From Jimgerdemannia flammicorona (taxonomy: Eukaryota; Mucoromycota; Endogonomycetes; Endogonales; Endogonaceae): a DNA stretch of 17,854 nt. The position numbers and the translations under genes were made by a program. The notes under the pieces were generated by a model. The model worked only from the letters and a program-made list of their open reading frames with translations. It had not been told where the DNA came from and searched no databases. The DNA is taken from positions 1 through 17,854 of the forward strand of contig RBNI01002657.1 in assembly GCA_003990745.1 (NCBI GenBank). The letters are read 5' to 3'. Positions 1-7,159 of this stretch are shown piece by piece (position 1 is the stretch's first letter; the number at the start of each line of letters is the position of its first letter).

Positions 1-19
1 AAAAAAAAAAAAAAAAAAA
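1..19. repeat. Poly(A) run at window edge
   Basis: Nineteen consecutive A residues open the window. They could be the 3' tail of a plus-strand retroposon whose body lies outside, or only a simple repeat. The sequence just inside does not resemble the poly(A) retroposon found later in the window. Confidence 0.6.
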
Positions 20-830
20 TGATCTATAACAATAATCAGTATCTTATACATCAGAAGTTTACTTTGAAACTCCAGAACTAGCAAAACATCTAGTAAATAA
101 GAAGTCTACTGAAATGAAGCTACTAGCTAGATTTGAATTCCTCTTAGTTGGTTAGTCTAATAATAGGCCCTCTGTTCTATATGAGGATGGTCAGTCCTTA
201 TCAATACATTGATACAAGTTTGAGAAATTTTGTTTAAATATATTTAGTCTTATATTATCTAAGAACTTAATGAGAATGTTAGTTCTTAAGAAGAGCGAAA
301 TATAACAATTTCACAGTTATATTTTAGTCTTAGTACTTTTTCATATATTTTTGCTAGTCTTTTCTTATCTTTTTCTGAATATTCTACTATGTTTTAGTAT
401 TTTTCAAATGTCTAGAAATCTTCTCTTGATACTAAGATATTACTAGAATATTTTTGTCTTTTCTTAGTATCATGTATCTTATCTTAGCTAGTCTTAGAAC
501 CTTTTGGAACATTGTAGAATTCTATTAGACATCTTTATTAAGAACCTATTTCTTAGCTTTTCTCTTCTTTTCTGAGATTCTTCTAGATCTTTCTTTCAGA
601 TTCTATATAAATATCCTTATTCTCTACTTAAATAAAGCTTAGAATATTTTCTCCTAGAATTCCTTTGAGAATACTTGAATCTATAAGTATCTCTTTGAGC
701 TACTTTAGACCCACCACCTTAGCCACTTTCCCTTAAAGAAACTAGAACCATTATAGTGAAAGCACTTAATTTAAGACCAAAATTGTGATTGTTCACAATA
801 TTTACTACAAAATTACAAAAAAACTATTTT
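20..830. repeat. Decayed AT-rich repeat, possibly including an LTR-like promoter segment
   Basis: This stretch is AT-rich, dense in stop codons in all frames, and holds no gene I can recognise. A TATA-like TCTATATAAATA at about 602-613 is followed some 18 nt later by AATAAA at 631-636. TATA box and poly(A) signal in that order and spacing suit the U3-R part of a long terminal repeat. No second LTR, primer-binding site or target duplication is visible, so the LTR reading is inference. An imperfect inverted repeat (AAGAACTTAA...TTAGTTCTT) lies at about 260-286. Composition returns to normal at about 830-870. Confidence 0.35.
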
Positions 831-1009
831 TATTAAATATATTAAAAAGGAGTAGCAAAAAGGTTGAGTATAAGTGCTGTGCACTATACATCTGATTATT
901 TATACGAACTGGTGGTGCATGTGGTAACTATGTGGGGTAATTATACTAAGTGTTCATTGACATCATCTGGCTATACTATGTATAGTATTCGCTTGTCACA
1001 GTAGAAAGG

Positions 1010-1178
1010 ACATTACGAACAGCTGGAAGATGCACAATATGATGGAGTCAGAGCATTATGCCAAGATTCTCCATGTTGTTATGAGGCTCGCACTGGAAGC
1101 ATCATATGTCAAGAATATGTAAACCCTGAATCGTTCTCACAATTTATGTTATTCCAATATGCTAATAAACTCTTTCGT
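1010..1178 (+). pseudogene. Downstream block of a fourth, mostly lost copy of the MGNISS family
   Basis: The segment from CAGCTGGAAGATGCACAATATG to the CAATATGC near 1160 is a direct repeat of about 1655-1800, which lies just downstream of the decayed family copy at 1328-1528. A more diverged version lies at about 6550-6670, downstream of the intact gene. No coding part of the family is recognisable immediately upstream (830-1010), so this looks like the tail of a further copy whose body is gone. With one base skipped, a short frame (ESEHYAKILHVVMRLALEA) can be read, but I cannot show that it was ever translated. Confidence 0.5.
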
Positions 1179-1327
1179 TTTGAAATTGCAAACGAATACC
1201 ATTCAGAGGAATGAAATGCCTTCCATTGTGCTATTTAAATTTTAATTTAATACAGACTTAAGTGTAAATGTTCTGGAATAGTCTACATCATAATTAGGGG
1301 TTTCACAGCCAGATATTCCTAAACCTT

Positions 1328-1528
1328 ATGATGGAGGTGTATGATATGCGCTAAGCGGGCTTCATTCAATCGATCCGCGACAAAATTCTAGTTAAGAAAA
1401 AACGCCGGGCTGTCTTTGTGGTGCTTGATTTGCGGTTCCCGGATTCGGAGTCGGAGATGCTGGTAGTGGTCAAAGCAAAGAGCGCAGCGCTTTTCAACTC
1501 CGATTCCATGACTTCGAAAGTATTCTAA
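1328..1528 (+). pseudogene. Decayed, internally deleted member of the MGNISS family
   Basis: Reading from ATG ATG at 1328, the frame begins MMEVYD, hits a stop at codon 9, then gives GFIQSIRDKILVKKKRR and VVLDLRFPDSESEMLVVVKA. These line up with MMKVYGVFIVRFIQIIHDRVLVKNRKRW and VVLDLRFVNSEPERLVAATA in the intact gene at 5874. The N-terminal MGNISS part is missing, and the central part is deleted: the frame jumps to TTCCATGACTTCGAAAG, the equivalent of the end of the intact gene. Identity is only about half at the amino-acid level, so this copy is much older than the 4023/5874 pair. It is not functional. Confidence 0.7.
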
Positions 1529-1654
1529 CAAGTCGATTAGCCAGTGGCATGATTCGTTTAAAGTAGAAAGGTCATTATAAATATCTTCCACTTAGGTCTT
1601 CAGGTGCTTCCTTTATGAAACGAATGCAATATATTGAGCGGTGTTCGTTTACCA

Positions 1655-1860
1655 TAAGCTGGAAGATGCACAATATGTGATCGAGTCAGAGTATTATGTC
1701 AAAATCTCCACGTTCCTATGAGGCTCGCACTACAAACATCATATGTCAAGAATAGGTAAACACAGGATCGTTTGCATAATTTATGTCATTCCAATATGCC
1801 TATGACAGATACTAAACTAAGCACTCGATGTAAATTAATACTCGGCATTTTTTCGAGGGA
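1655..1860 (+). repeat. Conserved downstream block of the family (copy 3)
   Basis: About 130 nt after the decayed family member begins a block shared with 1010-1178 and, more distantly, with 6550-6720. All contain a CTGGAAG-GTGCA/G-TAT core. The end of the block, AATACTCGGCATTTTTTCGAG near 1840-1857, matches AATATTCAGCATTTTTCGA at about 6690-6709. In both places a minisatellite follows. The block therefore belongs to the duplicated unit. Whether it is untranslated sequence, an extra exon or a separate small gene cannot be decided from the sequence. Confidence 0.55.
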
Positions 1861-1869
1861 GCGCGGAAC

Positions 1870-2335
1870 AATTGGCCGTCGTCGTTGTTTTGCAATCCGT
1901 CATCATCGTTTGCAGTCCATCGTCATTTATAGTTTGGCATTGTTTTCGCAGTCTGTTTCCGTTGTTTTGCGGTCTGTGCCCGTTATTTTTCTGTCTGTCC
2001 TCATCTTTTTGCAGTTCTTCGTTGTTTTGCAACCATCATTTGGCAGTTCGTCGTTGTTTTGCAATCCTCCATTTTGCGGTTTGTCGTTGAAGTTCGTCAT
2101 CGTCATTTCCGTTTTTTTTGCAAGCCGTCATCAGTTTGCAATCCATGGTTGCCGTTACTTTGCAGTCCGTCATCGCCATTTTGCAGTCAATCCATCGTTT
2201 TACAGTCCGTCATCGCCATTTTGCAGTCAATCCATCGTTTTACAGTCCGTCATCGCCATTTTGCAGTCAATCCATCGTTTTACAGTCCGTCATCATCGTT
2301 TTGCGGGCGTCGGTGTGTCAACGTCATCACGTTCC
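1870..2335. repeat. Degenerate minisatellite (TTTTGCAGTCCGTCATCGC-like) with three perfect 40-bp units
   Basis: The stretch is built from imperfect units of about 18-22 bp with the core GTTTTGCAGTCCGTCATCG. Between 2163 and 2282 lie three identical 40-bp units, each a dimer of two diverged half-units (CAGTCCGTCATCGCCATTTTG and CAGTCAATCCATCGTTTTA), and a fourth begins at 2283. Perfect identity of the three units means recent tandem expansion. Long open frames across it are by-products of the repeat. The same core occurs in the opposite orientation at 2565-2660 and 6905-7070. Confidence 0.9.
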
Positions 2336-2339
2336 TTGA

Positions 2340-2564
2340 CAATGTCCGTCGTCCTTACATGGTTTTCCCTTCGCGTTCTTCGACCACTTTGATAATTCTT
2401 TCCCCACACTGCACATTGCGGAGTATGGAAATGTCTGTGGAGTTGCATGTGAAAATATGTTTAGGATCTTCAACAGGAATGACCATCCACTTGGGACGTG
2501 AGCGATAGGAAAGGTAATACATGTATAGTAATTATATGGTGCTGGCTTCATTTCTTATATTTTC
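2340..2564. other. Unassigned sequence
   Basis: Composition is ordinary and there is no recognisable gene, RNA or repeat. The short open frames crossing it have no family signature and run into the neighbouring minisatellite. Confidence 0.4.
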
Positions 2565-2660
2565 TTGGCTGTGGATTGCAAAAACAATGCTGAACTACGA
2601 TGGGACGAAAAACGACGACGATGGACAGCAAAACATTGCCGGACGATGACAGAAAATAAG
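2565..2660. repeat. Short minisatellite patch, reverse orientation
   Basis: Degenerate units such as GTGGATTGCAAAAACAATG and GATGGACAGCAAAACATTG are the reverse complement of the 1870-2335 minisatellite core (TTTTGCAGTCC). Only about four units are recognisable. It stands at the left edge of a G+C-rich stretch. Confidence 0.6.
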
Positions 2661-3060
2661 GCGGTTAGGCCGGGCGGGGAGACGGGTTGGAGCGCGTCGG
2701 AAACGAGGGGAGGAGTCAGGGCGCGTGTACCGGCTCAACTTTCGAGCGGACGAGGGCGGAGAGGGCGGTGTAGGTTTCCGAGGTAGCGGAAGGCTGGTGC
2801 CGGAAAGAGAATGGGTGAATGAGTGGACGTGTAAAAAGGAAAACAATAAAAACGAAAGTCCGACCAGGAAGACGCTGAACCTCGCTTTTACCCCGATCAC
2901 GGAACACGTCTTTATCCCAATCGCATCTCCAATCCTTTTCTAGGGCCCCCTCGCCAACGGACACAGCAGCACCGTTCTTGCCCCCTCTCCTTCCTTATCC
3001 TGCCCGCCCGCCATGCATGTCGTCATTGGCAAATGTCCGACCAGGCCACCTCGAACTCCG
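2661..3060. other. G+C-rich stretch without a recognised gene
   Basis: From about 2660 to 3060 the sequence is clearly richer in G and C than its surroundings, with CpG retained and purine-rich runs (GGAGAGGGCGGTG at 2758-2770). Frames of 70-100 codons exist on both strands, but they overlap each other, show no domain and have no supporting homologue in the window. It could be a CpG-rich promoter, part of a non-RIPed repeat, or an unrecognised small gene. The next 280 nt, to the microsatellite at 3346, show nothing I can name. Confidence 0.35.
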
Positions 3061-3343
3061 TTACTGAGGTTGCCGAAACTGGGTTATGCGTAACGAGTGG
3101 AGATTTGTAAATAATTAGTAATTATGTCTTATTCACAACAAGCAATTTGATAATTTAACGAATGTTTCTTCAACAATGCAGAAAGAGGGTTCAAAATAAA
3201 AAACATTCCCTACACCTCGGTGCCGGTTAAGGTTGTATAAGCTGTCTACCAGAGTTCGAATGCTTCTGGAGTTGCGTGTCGATATATCCTTATTTTTGCA
3301 ACAGAACTAAATCCGCTCAATATAAATCAAGATACCTAATAAT

Positions 3344-3345
<2 letters not shown>

Positions 3346-3421
<76 letters not shown>
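3346..3421. repeat. (GA)38 microsatellite
   Basis: There are 76 nt of uninterrupted GA dinucleotide. It lies about 60 nt outside the left end of the large inverted duplication (3478). Its long uninterrupted length implies high mutability, and array length may be collapsed or expanded in the assembly. Confidence 0.97.
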
Positions 3422-3425
<4 letters not shown>

Positions 3426-3544
3426 TATACCGTGTTAACCTTTACATCTCGTTGTTCTCCGTATTCTTTCATGAAAATACACGTCATGCAGCCTACACAT
3501 AATTACCCATGATCACAATGAAAGCCGAAATTAAGAGGTCAAAC

Positions 3545-3680
3545 TTTGAAATGCAATAACTCAACCGAAATACGTCCAAATTTGACGATCTTTGTTGCGC
3601 TAGATTCCTCTAGATAAGGCGAATCTAACAAGCTAAAATTCGTCAAATTTGGATATGTTTTCATTGATTAATTCGCACAT
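3545..3680. mobile_element. Fold-back (MITE-like) element 1
   Basis: Two arms of roughly 45 nt are inverted copies: CAACCGAAATACGTCCAAAT with TTGACGA at about 3562-3588 pairs with TCGTCAAATTTGGATATGTT at about 3641-3660. The loop contains a second perfect inverted heptamer (TAGATTC...GAATCTA). The same arms form another element at 4600-4735. No open reading frame and no clear target duplication is present, so this is most simply a non-autonomous inverted-repeat element. An alternative is a structured regulatory sequence shared by the family. Confidence 0.6.
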
Positions 3681-4022
3681 CCCAACATAAGTCAAGCATA
3701 TTTAATGTATATAATTATATTCAGGCTAAGCCTCCGTTATTAGATAGATGAGCAAATTGTTCGTCTATCTCTTTTTACATATTATATATGGTGCTTCCAG
3801 TGCGAAACCCATAGACATAACGATTCATAGCTAATATCATATACTGCGCCCATAATCAACGCCCCTGCGTTTGTTGCATATATGAAAATTTAAGTGGAAG
3901 ATATTAGATTAGCGCTGGATTGTCGAACGGTACGAATATAAGCATAGGCATATGGACATAATGTGAATTGATCATGACCCTGTTCGAATTACACTACTAA
4001 ACTTGCTTATAATGCAAAATAC

Positions 4023-4556
4023 TTATTCGAAGTCGTGGAATTGAAGCTGAAGGCGAATTAAGCGCTTGTTAGGATCCTTCGAAGGCCAGTACACTGTGGG
4101 ATTCGCCTTTGAAATGATGTGGTCCATGCTGAGCCGGCCCCTATTAGCCATTGTCACCAGCTCCAACTTGAATCTTTCGAACTCCGCCTCGGTCTAGCCA
4201 AAACGGTTTTCGATGAAGTCCCAGAAGGTTGCCCAGTCCAGACGGTCGCAGGCGCTGCGCTCCACAGATTTGAGCTTTTTCATCATTTTCTTTCGATTCC
4301 TACTGTCCGCGGGACACTTTGCTGTGGCCGCCACCAGCCTCTCCGGTTCCGAATTCGCGAACCGCAAGTCAAACACCACGGAGCTGCCCCAGCGTTTTCG
4401 GTTCTTCACCAGGACGCGGTCGTGGATTATCTGGATGAAGCGCACTATGAACACACCGTCCACCTTCATCGTAGGGCTAAGGTGGGATGTCTCATCTTCA
4501 GGAGGTGAGCGGGACCGTCGTTTTGCGGCACGGCGGCGAGAGGATATGTTGCCCAT
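4023..4556 (-). pseudogene. MGNISS family member broken by one premature stop
   Basis: Starting at ATG 4554-4556, the product opens MGNISSRRRAAKRRSRS and follows the intact gene at 5874 residue by residue for 120 codons. There the pair GAC CGG of the intact gene reads GGC TAG, giving a stop at 4194-4196. Past it the same frame stays open for another 56 codons and ends, like the intact gene, in QLQFHDFE (stop 4023-4025). It carries three extra residues (NPT) near the end. Over the first 363 nt I count about 16 differences from the intact copy, 12 of them transitions and seven silent. Other changes are R to H, M to T, Y to D, L to F, V to A, L to M and D to G. A 120-residue truncated protein could still be made, with the same predicted N-myristoylated, basic N terminus. 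Family and function are not recognised. Confidence 0.75.
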
Positions 4557-4599
4557 CTTGTATTGGGTGAAAGGAAGGTACGTTGGTACCTAATTTTTC

Positions 4600-4735
4600 A
4601 AAATTCAATAACTCAACCAAAACATATCCAAATTTAATAGATTTTAGTTTGTTAGATGCACCTTATTATAGTGAATATAGCACAATAAAGATATTAAATT
4701 TGGATGTGGTTTCATTGAGCTATTGTATTTTGAAT
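4600..4735. mobile_element. Fold-back (MITE-like) element 2, upstream of the broken gene
   Basis: The left arm (about 4600-4643: AATAACTCAACC, CATATCCAAATTTAAT) and right arm (about 4693-4735: ATTAAATTTGGATGTGG, GAGCTATTG) are imperfect inverted copies around a loop of about 50 nt. They are homologous to the element at 3545-3680. This copy begins about 45 nt upstream of the start codon at 4556, so it would lie in or replace the promoter of the minus-strand gene. The intact sister has no such element in its upstream region. Confidence 0.65.
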
Positions 4736-4879
4736 TATTGATTTTTTTTTTTTTTCTAGTGACTGTTAGCAATTTTATCGAACCAGGGGCTCGTGCACGG
4801 TTAGAAACATTAAAATGGGGTCAATTTGATTTGTTGCGGCAATATTCTAATTATATGCAGCTTCCGCGGAGTACACCTA

Positions 4880-5165
4880 ATTTTGGCGCGTGGGCTGCGA
4901 AGAATGGACACGCGGAAATCAAAGGTTGTGAGGTTAGTTGGAGCGGGCGCACAGACGGACCTCGGGCACATTGAGGTCATGAGGTTGCTTGCTGAGTTCG
5001 AGGCAGATTAAGGCACAGAAGGACGCCGCTTCACTTGGCTGTGGATAATGAGCACATTGAAGTTGTGAGGTTGCTGGAGGCACGCCGCTTCATCTAGCTG
5101 CGCAGTATGGGCATATTGAGAGCTCGTGGCCGAGTTTGGGCGGACGCCAAAGCTGTGGCTAAAAC
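4880..5165 (+). pseudogene. Ankyrin-repeat gene remnant
   Basis: Four pieces carry ankyrin signatures in shifting frames: WAAKNGHAEI at 4891-4920, GHIEVMRLLAEFEAD at 4964-5008 followed by a stop, PLHLAVDNEHIEVVRLLEA at 5026-5082, and PLHLAAQYGHIE at 5085-5120. A residual AEFG-like stretch follows. Ankyrin repeats are normally 33 residues (99 nt). Here the last two PLHLA motifs start 59 nt apart, so about 40 nt are lost and the frame is shifted. Such repeats mediate protein-protein contacts, and large ankyrin families are common in ascomycetes. No start codon, complete domain or intact frame remains. It lies between the two head-to-head family members and may be part of the duplicated locus's older content. 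Confidence 0.8.
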
Positions 5166-5169
5166 TAGA

Positions 5170-5873
5170 GCTAACCAAAACACTTATGTAAAAATCGGGT
5201 GGCTTAAATATCACTATGCTTCCTTTTATGGTACTAGCGCAGTTGATATGTAATTTTTTCACTACCACCCGCCCTCCCTACATATCTCTACTCAAAGGCA
5301 GGGCCGGTTTTACCGTGTGTTTCACCCAAACATATGACAGTACTCAATTAATTCTAAGGTTTTGGGTTTCAGGGTTGTTATTTGGACATTTACGAGGGGT
5401 TGCAAGAGGTTGTCGGTGTATTCACGTCGTAGCGTAGTCGACATTACGGCAAAACATTGGTCAGGAACCGACGCCAAGCGGCGCGTTCCTTTAGTTTAGT
5501 CCTGTTTCAATCGCATTCCTTTAGTTTATTGTCTAGCTTAGCTTAGCTCGGATTCAGTTAATGTTCGCTAGTCTCAGCGCGCTATGCAACAGTCGTCGTT
5601 TTCTTTGCCGTCCAACCTAGCACATAGTCTTACGATATTTAGCGATTAGTCGTTAGTAATTTTGTATCTTTGGCTTGCGTACCCCTCCCACCTTCGCATA
5701 TGAACGCGTTTCTTCGGAACACGAATTTTGTTTACATTTATTTCACGACCACTTATATCGGTTTACCCGACGAGACACGTTGTGGTTTGGACTTATTTGT
5801 GGAACCTCAGATTTCACATTTCCACATTTTATACCTTAGCCCAACAGCTTCCCTTCCTTTCACTCAATACAAC
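5170..5873 (+). promoter_or_regulatory. Upstream region of the intact gene, no specific sites identified
   Basis: The 700 nt between the ankyrin remnant and the start codon contain no convincing gene. The last 25 nt (CCTTCCTTTCACTCAATACA) are shared with the sister copy, and upstream of that the two diverge. A near-repeat CGTTCCTTTAGTTTA / CATTCCTTTAGTTTA occurs at about 5485 and 5515, followed by a short AGCTTAGCTTAGCT tandem. No TATA box is obvious. The gene's frame stays open upstream to an ATG at 5670, but that part has no counterpart in the sister copy. Confidence 0.35.
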
Positions 5874-6398
5874 ATGGGTAACATATCCTCTCGCCGCCGA
5901 GCCGCAAAACGACGGTCCCGCTCACCTCCTGAAGATGAGACATCCCGCCTTAGCCCTATGATGAAGGTGTACGGTGTGTTCATAGTGCGCTTCATCCAGA
6001 TAATCCACGACCGCGTCCTGGTGAAGAACCGAAAACGCTGGGGCAGCTCCGTGGTGCTTGACTTGCGGTTCGTGAACTCGGAACCGGAGAGGCTGGTGGC
6101 GGCCACAGCAAAGTGTCCCGCGGACAGTAGGAATCGAAAGAAGATGTTGAAAAAGCTTAAATCTGTGGAGCGCAGCGCCTGCGACCGTCTGGACTGGGCA
6201 ACTTTCTGGGACTTCATCGAAAACCGGTTTGACCGGACCGAGGCGGAGTTCGAAAGATTCAAGTTGGAGCTGGTGACAATGGTTAATAGGGGCCGGCTCA
6301 GTATGGACCACATCATTACAAAGGCGGTGTACTGGCCTTCAAAGGACCCTAACAAGCGCTTAATTCGCTTTCAGCTTCAATTCCACGACTTCGAATAG
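5874..6398 (+). CDS. Intact member of an unrecognised family; basic protein with predicted N-myristoylation
   Basis: This is a single-exon frame of 174 codons. I chose ATG 5874 over the in-frame ATG at 5670 because MGNISSRRRAAKRRSRS and the bases just before it are conserved in the sister copy at 4556, while the upstream extension is not. Residues 1-20 combine a myristoylation consensus (Gly2, Ser6, then Arg7-9) with a dense Arg/Lys cluster, which suggests membrane association; the basic cluster could alternatively be a nuclear signal. Residues about 30-75 (VFIVRFIQIIHDRVLVKNRK, then VVLDLRF) alternate hydrophobic and charged positions as in a folded domain. The rest is charged, with DWATFWDFIENRF at about 109-121 and FQLQFHDFE at the C terminus. 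There is no signal peptide or transmembrane segment. I do not recognise the family. About half of the differences from the sister copy are silent, hinting at past protein-level constraint. Confidence 0.7.
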   Translation: MGNISSRRRAAKRRSRSPPEDETSRLSPMMKVYGVFIVRFIQIIHDRVLVKNRKRWGSSVVLDLRFVNSEPERLVAATAKCPADSRNRKKMLKKLKSVERSACDRLDWATFWDFIENRFDRTEAEFERFKLELVTMVNRGRLSMDHIITKAVYWPSKDPNKRLIRFQLQFHDFE

Positions 6399-6549
6399 AA
6401 ATTTTGCATTATAAGCAAGTTTAGTAGTGTAATGCAAACAGAGCCATGATATGACTATGCTGTATTCGTACCGTTCGACGATCCCGCGCTAATATCTCCC
6501 ACTTAAATTTTTGATATTTCTTATATGCAACAAACACAAAGTCGTCGAC

Positions 6550-6720
6550 TATGAGCTGGAAGGTGTGCAGTATATGATATTAGCTATGAATCATTATGTC
6601 TATGGGAAGTACGATGTCAATTATATGCAAAACCTGTTAATATTACCAATTTTATGCTTCAATATGCTTTTGACTCTTATTGGAATATGTAATATTCAGC
6701 ATTTTTCGACATAACAGGAC
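6550..6720 (+). other. Conserved downstream block of the family (copy 2)
   Basis: About 150 nt after the intact gene, TATGAGCTGGAAGGTGTGCA begins a block related to 1010-1178 and 1655-1860. A corresponding stretch lies at about 3785-3850 on the minus strand after the broken copy (GTATATGATATTAGCTATGAATCG in shorter form). An open frame (6511-6714) crosses it and reads ELEGVQYMILAMNHYVYGK, but the other copies are frameshifted or stopped at different points. It could be a conserved 3' region, a lost second exon, or a small gene. I see no canonical intron joining it to 5874-6398. Confidence 0.4.
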
Positions 6721-6904
6721 CAAGCTTTTACCGTCTGAGTTCACGCTAAAGCACTGGTCGTACCTGCCCAGCAAACTTTCCTGTAATGTGTATTCTAATA
6801 CTTTCCCAGAGTAAATGCAATTCAAGTGGGTGCTGGGTTTTGTCTGTTAGGAATGCATCAGCACTCGAGGAATTTCATTGTGATCATGGGTGTGTATAGG
6901 CTGC

Positions 6905-7070
6905 GTGACCTGACGGACTGCAAAACGACGACGACGGACTGCAGAATAATGACGACGATAGGTTGCAAAATGATAATGGCCTGTAAAATGCCGACGACGG
7001 GCTAATGACGGATTGCAAAACAAGAAAGAACTGCTAAACGATGACGATTGACTGCAAAACAAAGGAGAGA
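6905..7070. repeat. Degenerate minisatellite, reverse orientation
   Basis: Units such as GACGGACTGCAAAACGACGA and TGACGGATTGCAAAACAAG are reverse complements of the 1870-2335 array. About eight diverged units are recognisable, with no perfect tandem. It lies just downstream of a family member, as the plus-orientation array does after copy 3, but in the opposite orientation relative to the gene. It marks the right edge of the balanced-composition island. Confidence 0.8.
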
Positions 7071-7078
7071 GACTAAAA

Positions 7079-7086
<8 letters not shown>

Positions 7087-7109
<23 letters not shown>

Positions 7110-7158
7110 TAAAAATAAAAATAAAAATAAAAATAAAAATAAAAATAAAAATAAAAAT
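7087..7158. repeat. (AAAAAT)12 hexanucleotide microsatellite
   Basis: There are twelve perfect AAAAAT units, preceded by slightly shorter AAAAT-type units from 7073. It sits exactly at the change from the gene island to the AT-rich repeat block. On the minus strand it produces a meaningless Ile-Phe open frame. Confidence 0.97.
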
Positions 7159-7159
7159 A

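Larger units (their letters stand above)
3478..4595 (-). repeat. Left arm of the inverted gene duplication
   Basis: The reverse complement of this segment matches 5845-6912 in several blocks. These are the promoter-proximal bases (CCTTCCTTTCAC before the start codon), the whole coding region, the 3' flank (TTTTGCATTATAAGCAAG, ACCGTTCGAC, CAACAAAC) and a distal block (3478-3525, GCAGCCTACACAT...CCATGATCACAATGAAA) that pairs with 6868-6912. The two arms point away from each other, about 1.25 kb apart. The left arm also carries a fold-back element (3545-3680) for which I see no counterpart on the right. Confidence 0.75.
5845..6912 (+). repeat. Right arm of the inverted gene duplication
   Basis: This arm is homologous, in reverse complement, to 3478-4595. 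It contains the intact gene, its 3' flank and the distal block ending GTGATCATGGGTGTGTATAG. Between about 6700 and 6865 I could not align it to the left arm, which there contains fold-back element 1 and other sequence. The downstream block (6550-6720) matches the blocks after copies 3 and 4. Confidence 0.75.

Noticed and set aside
2163..2335. CRISPR-like array
   Set aside because: The units are contiguous tandem copies without unique spacers, in a eukaryotic context.
1772..2508. Long plus-strand open frames of 149 and 206 codons
   Set aside because: They are readings of the minisatellite; the three perfect 40-bp units and degenerate units account for the lack of stops, and no domain is present.
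2595..2964. Overlapping frames on both strands of the G+C-rich stretch
   Set aside because: They overlap each other, have no homologue in the window and no domain; high GC alone explains the open frames.
3276..3512. Open frame with a long Arg-Glu repeat
   Set aside because: It is the translation of the (GA)38 microsatellite.
4119..4593. Plus-strand frames opposite the broken gene
   Set aside because: The antisense strand also stays open because of the gene's codon composition; the start, the conserved flank and the match to the intact copy define the minus-strand frame as the real one.
5670..5873. 68-residue N-terminal extension of the intact gene
   Set aside because: The extension is not conserved in the sister copy, while MGNISS and the bases just before it are; no signal peptide is seen.
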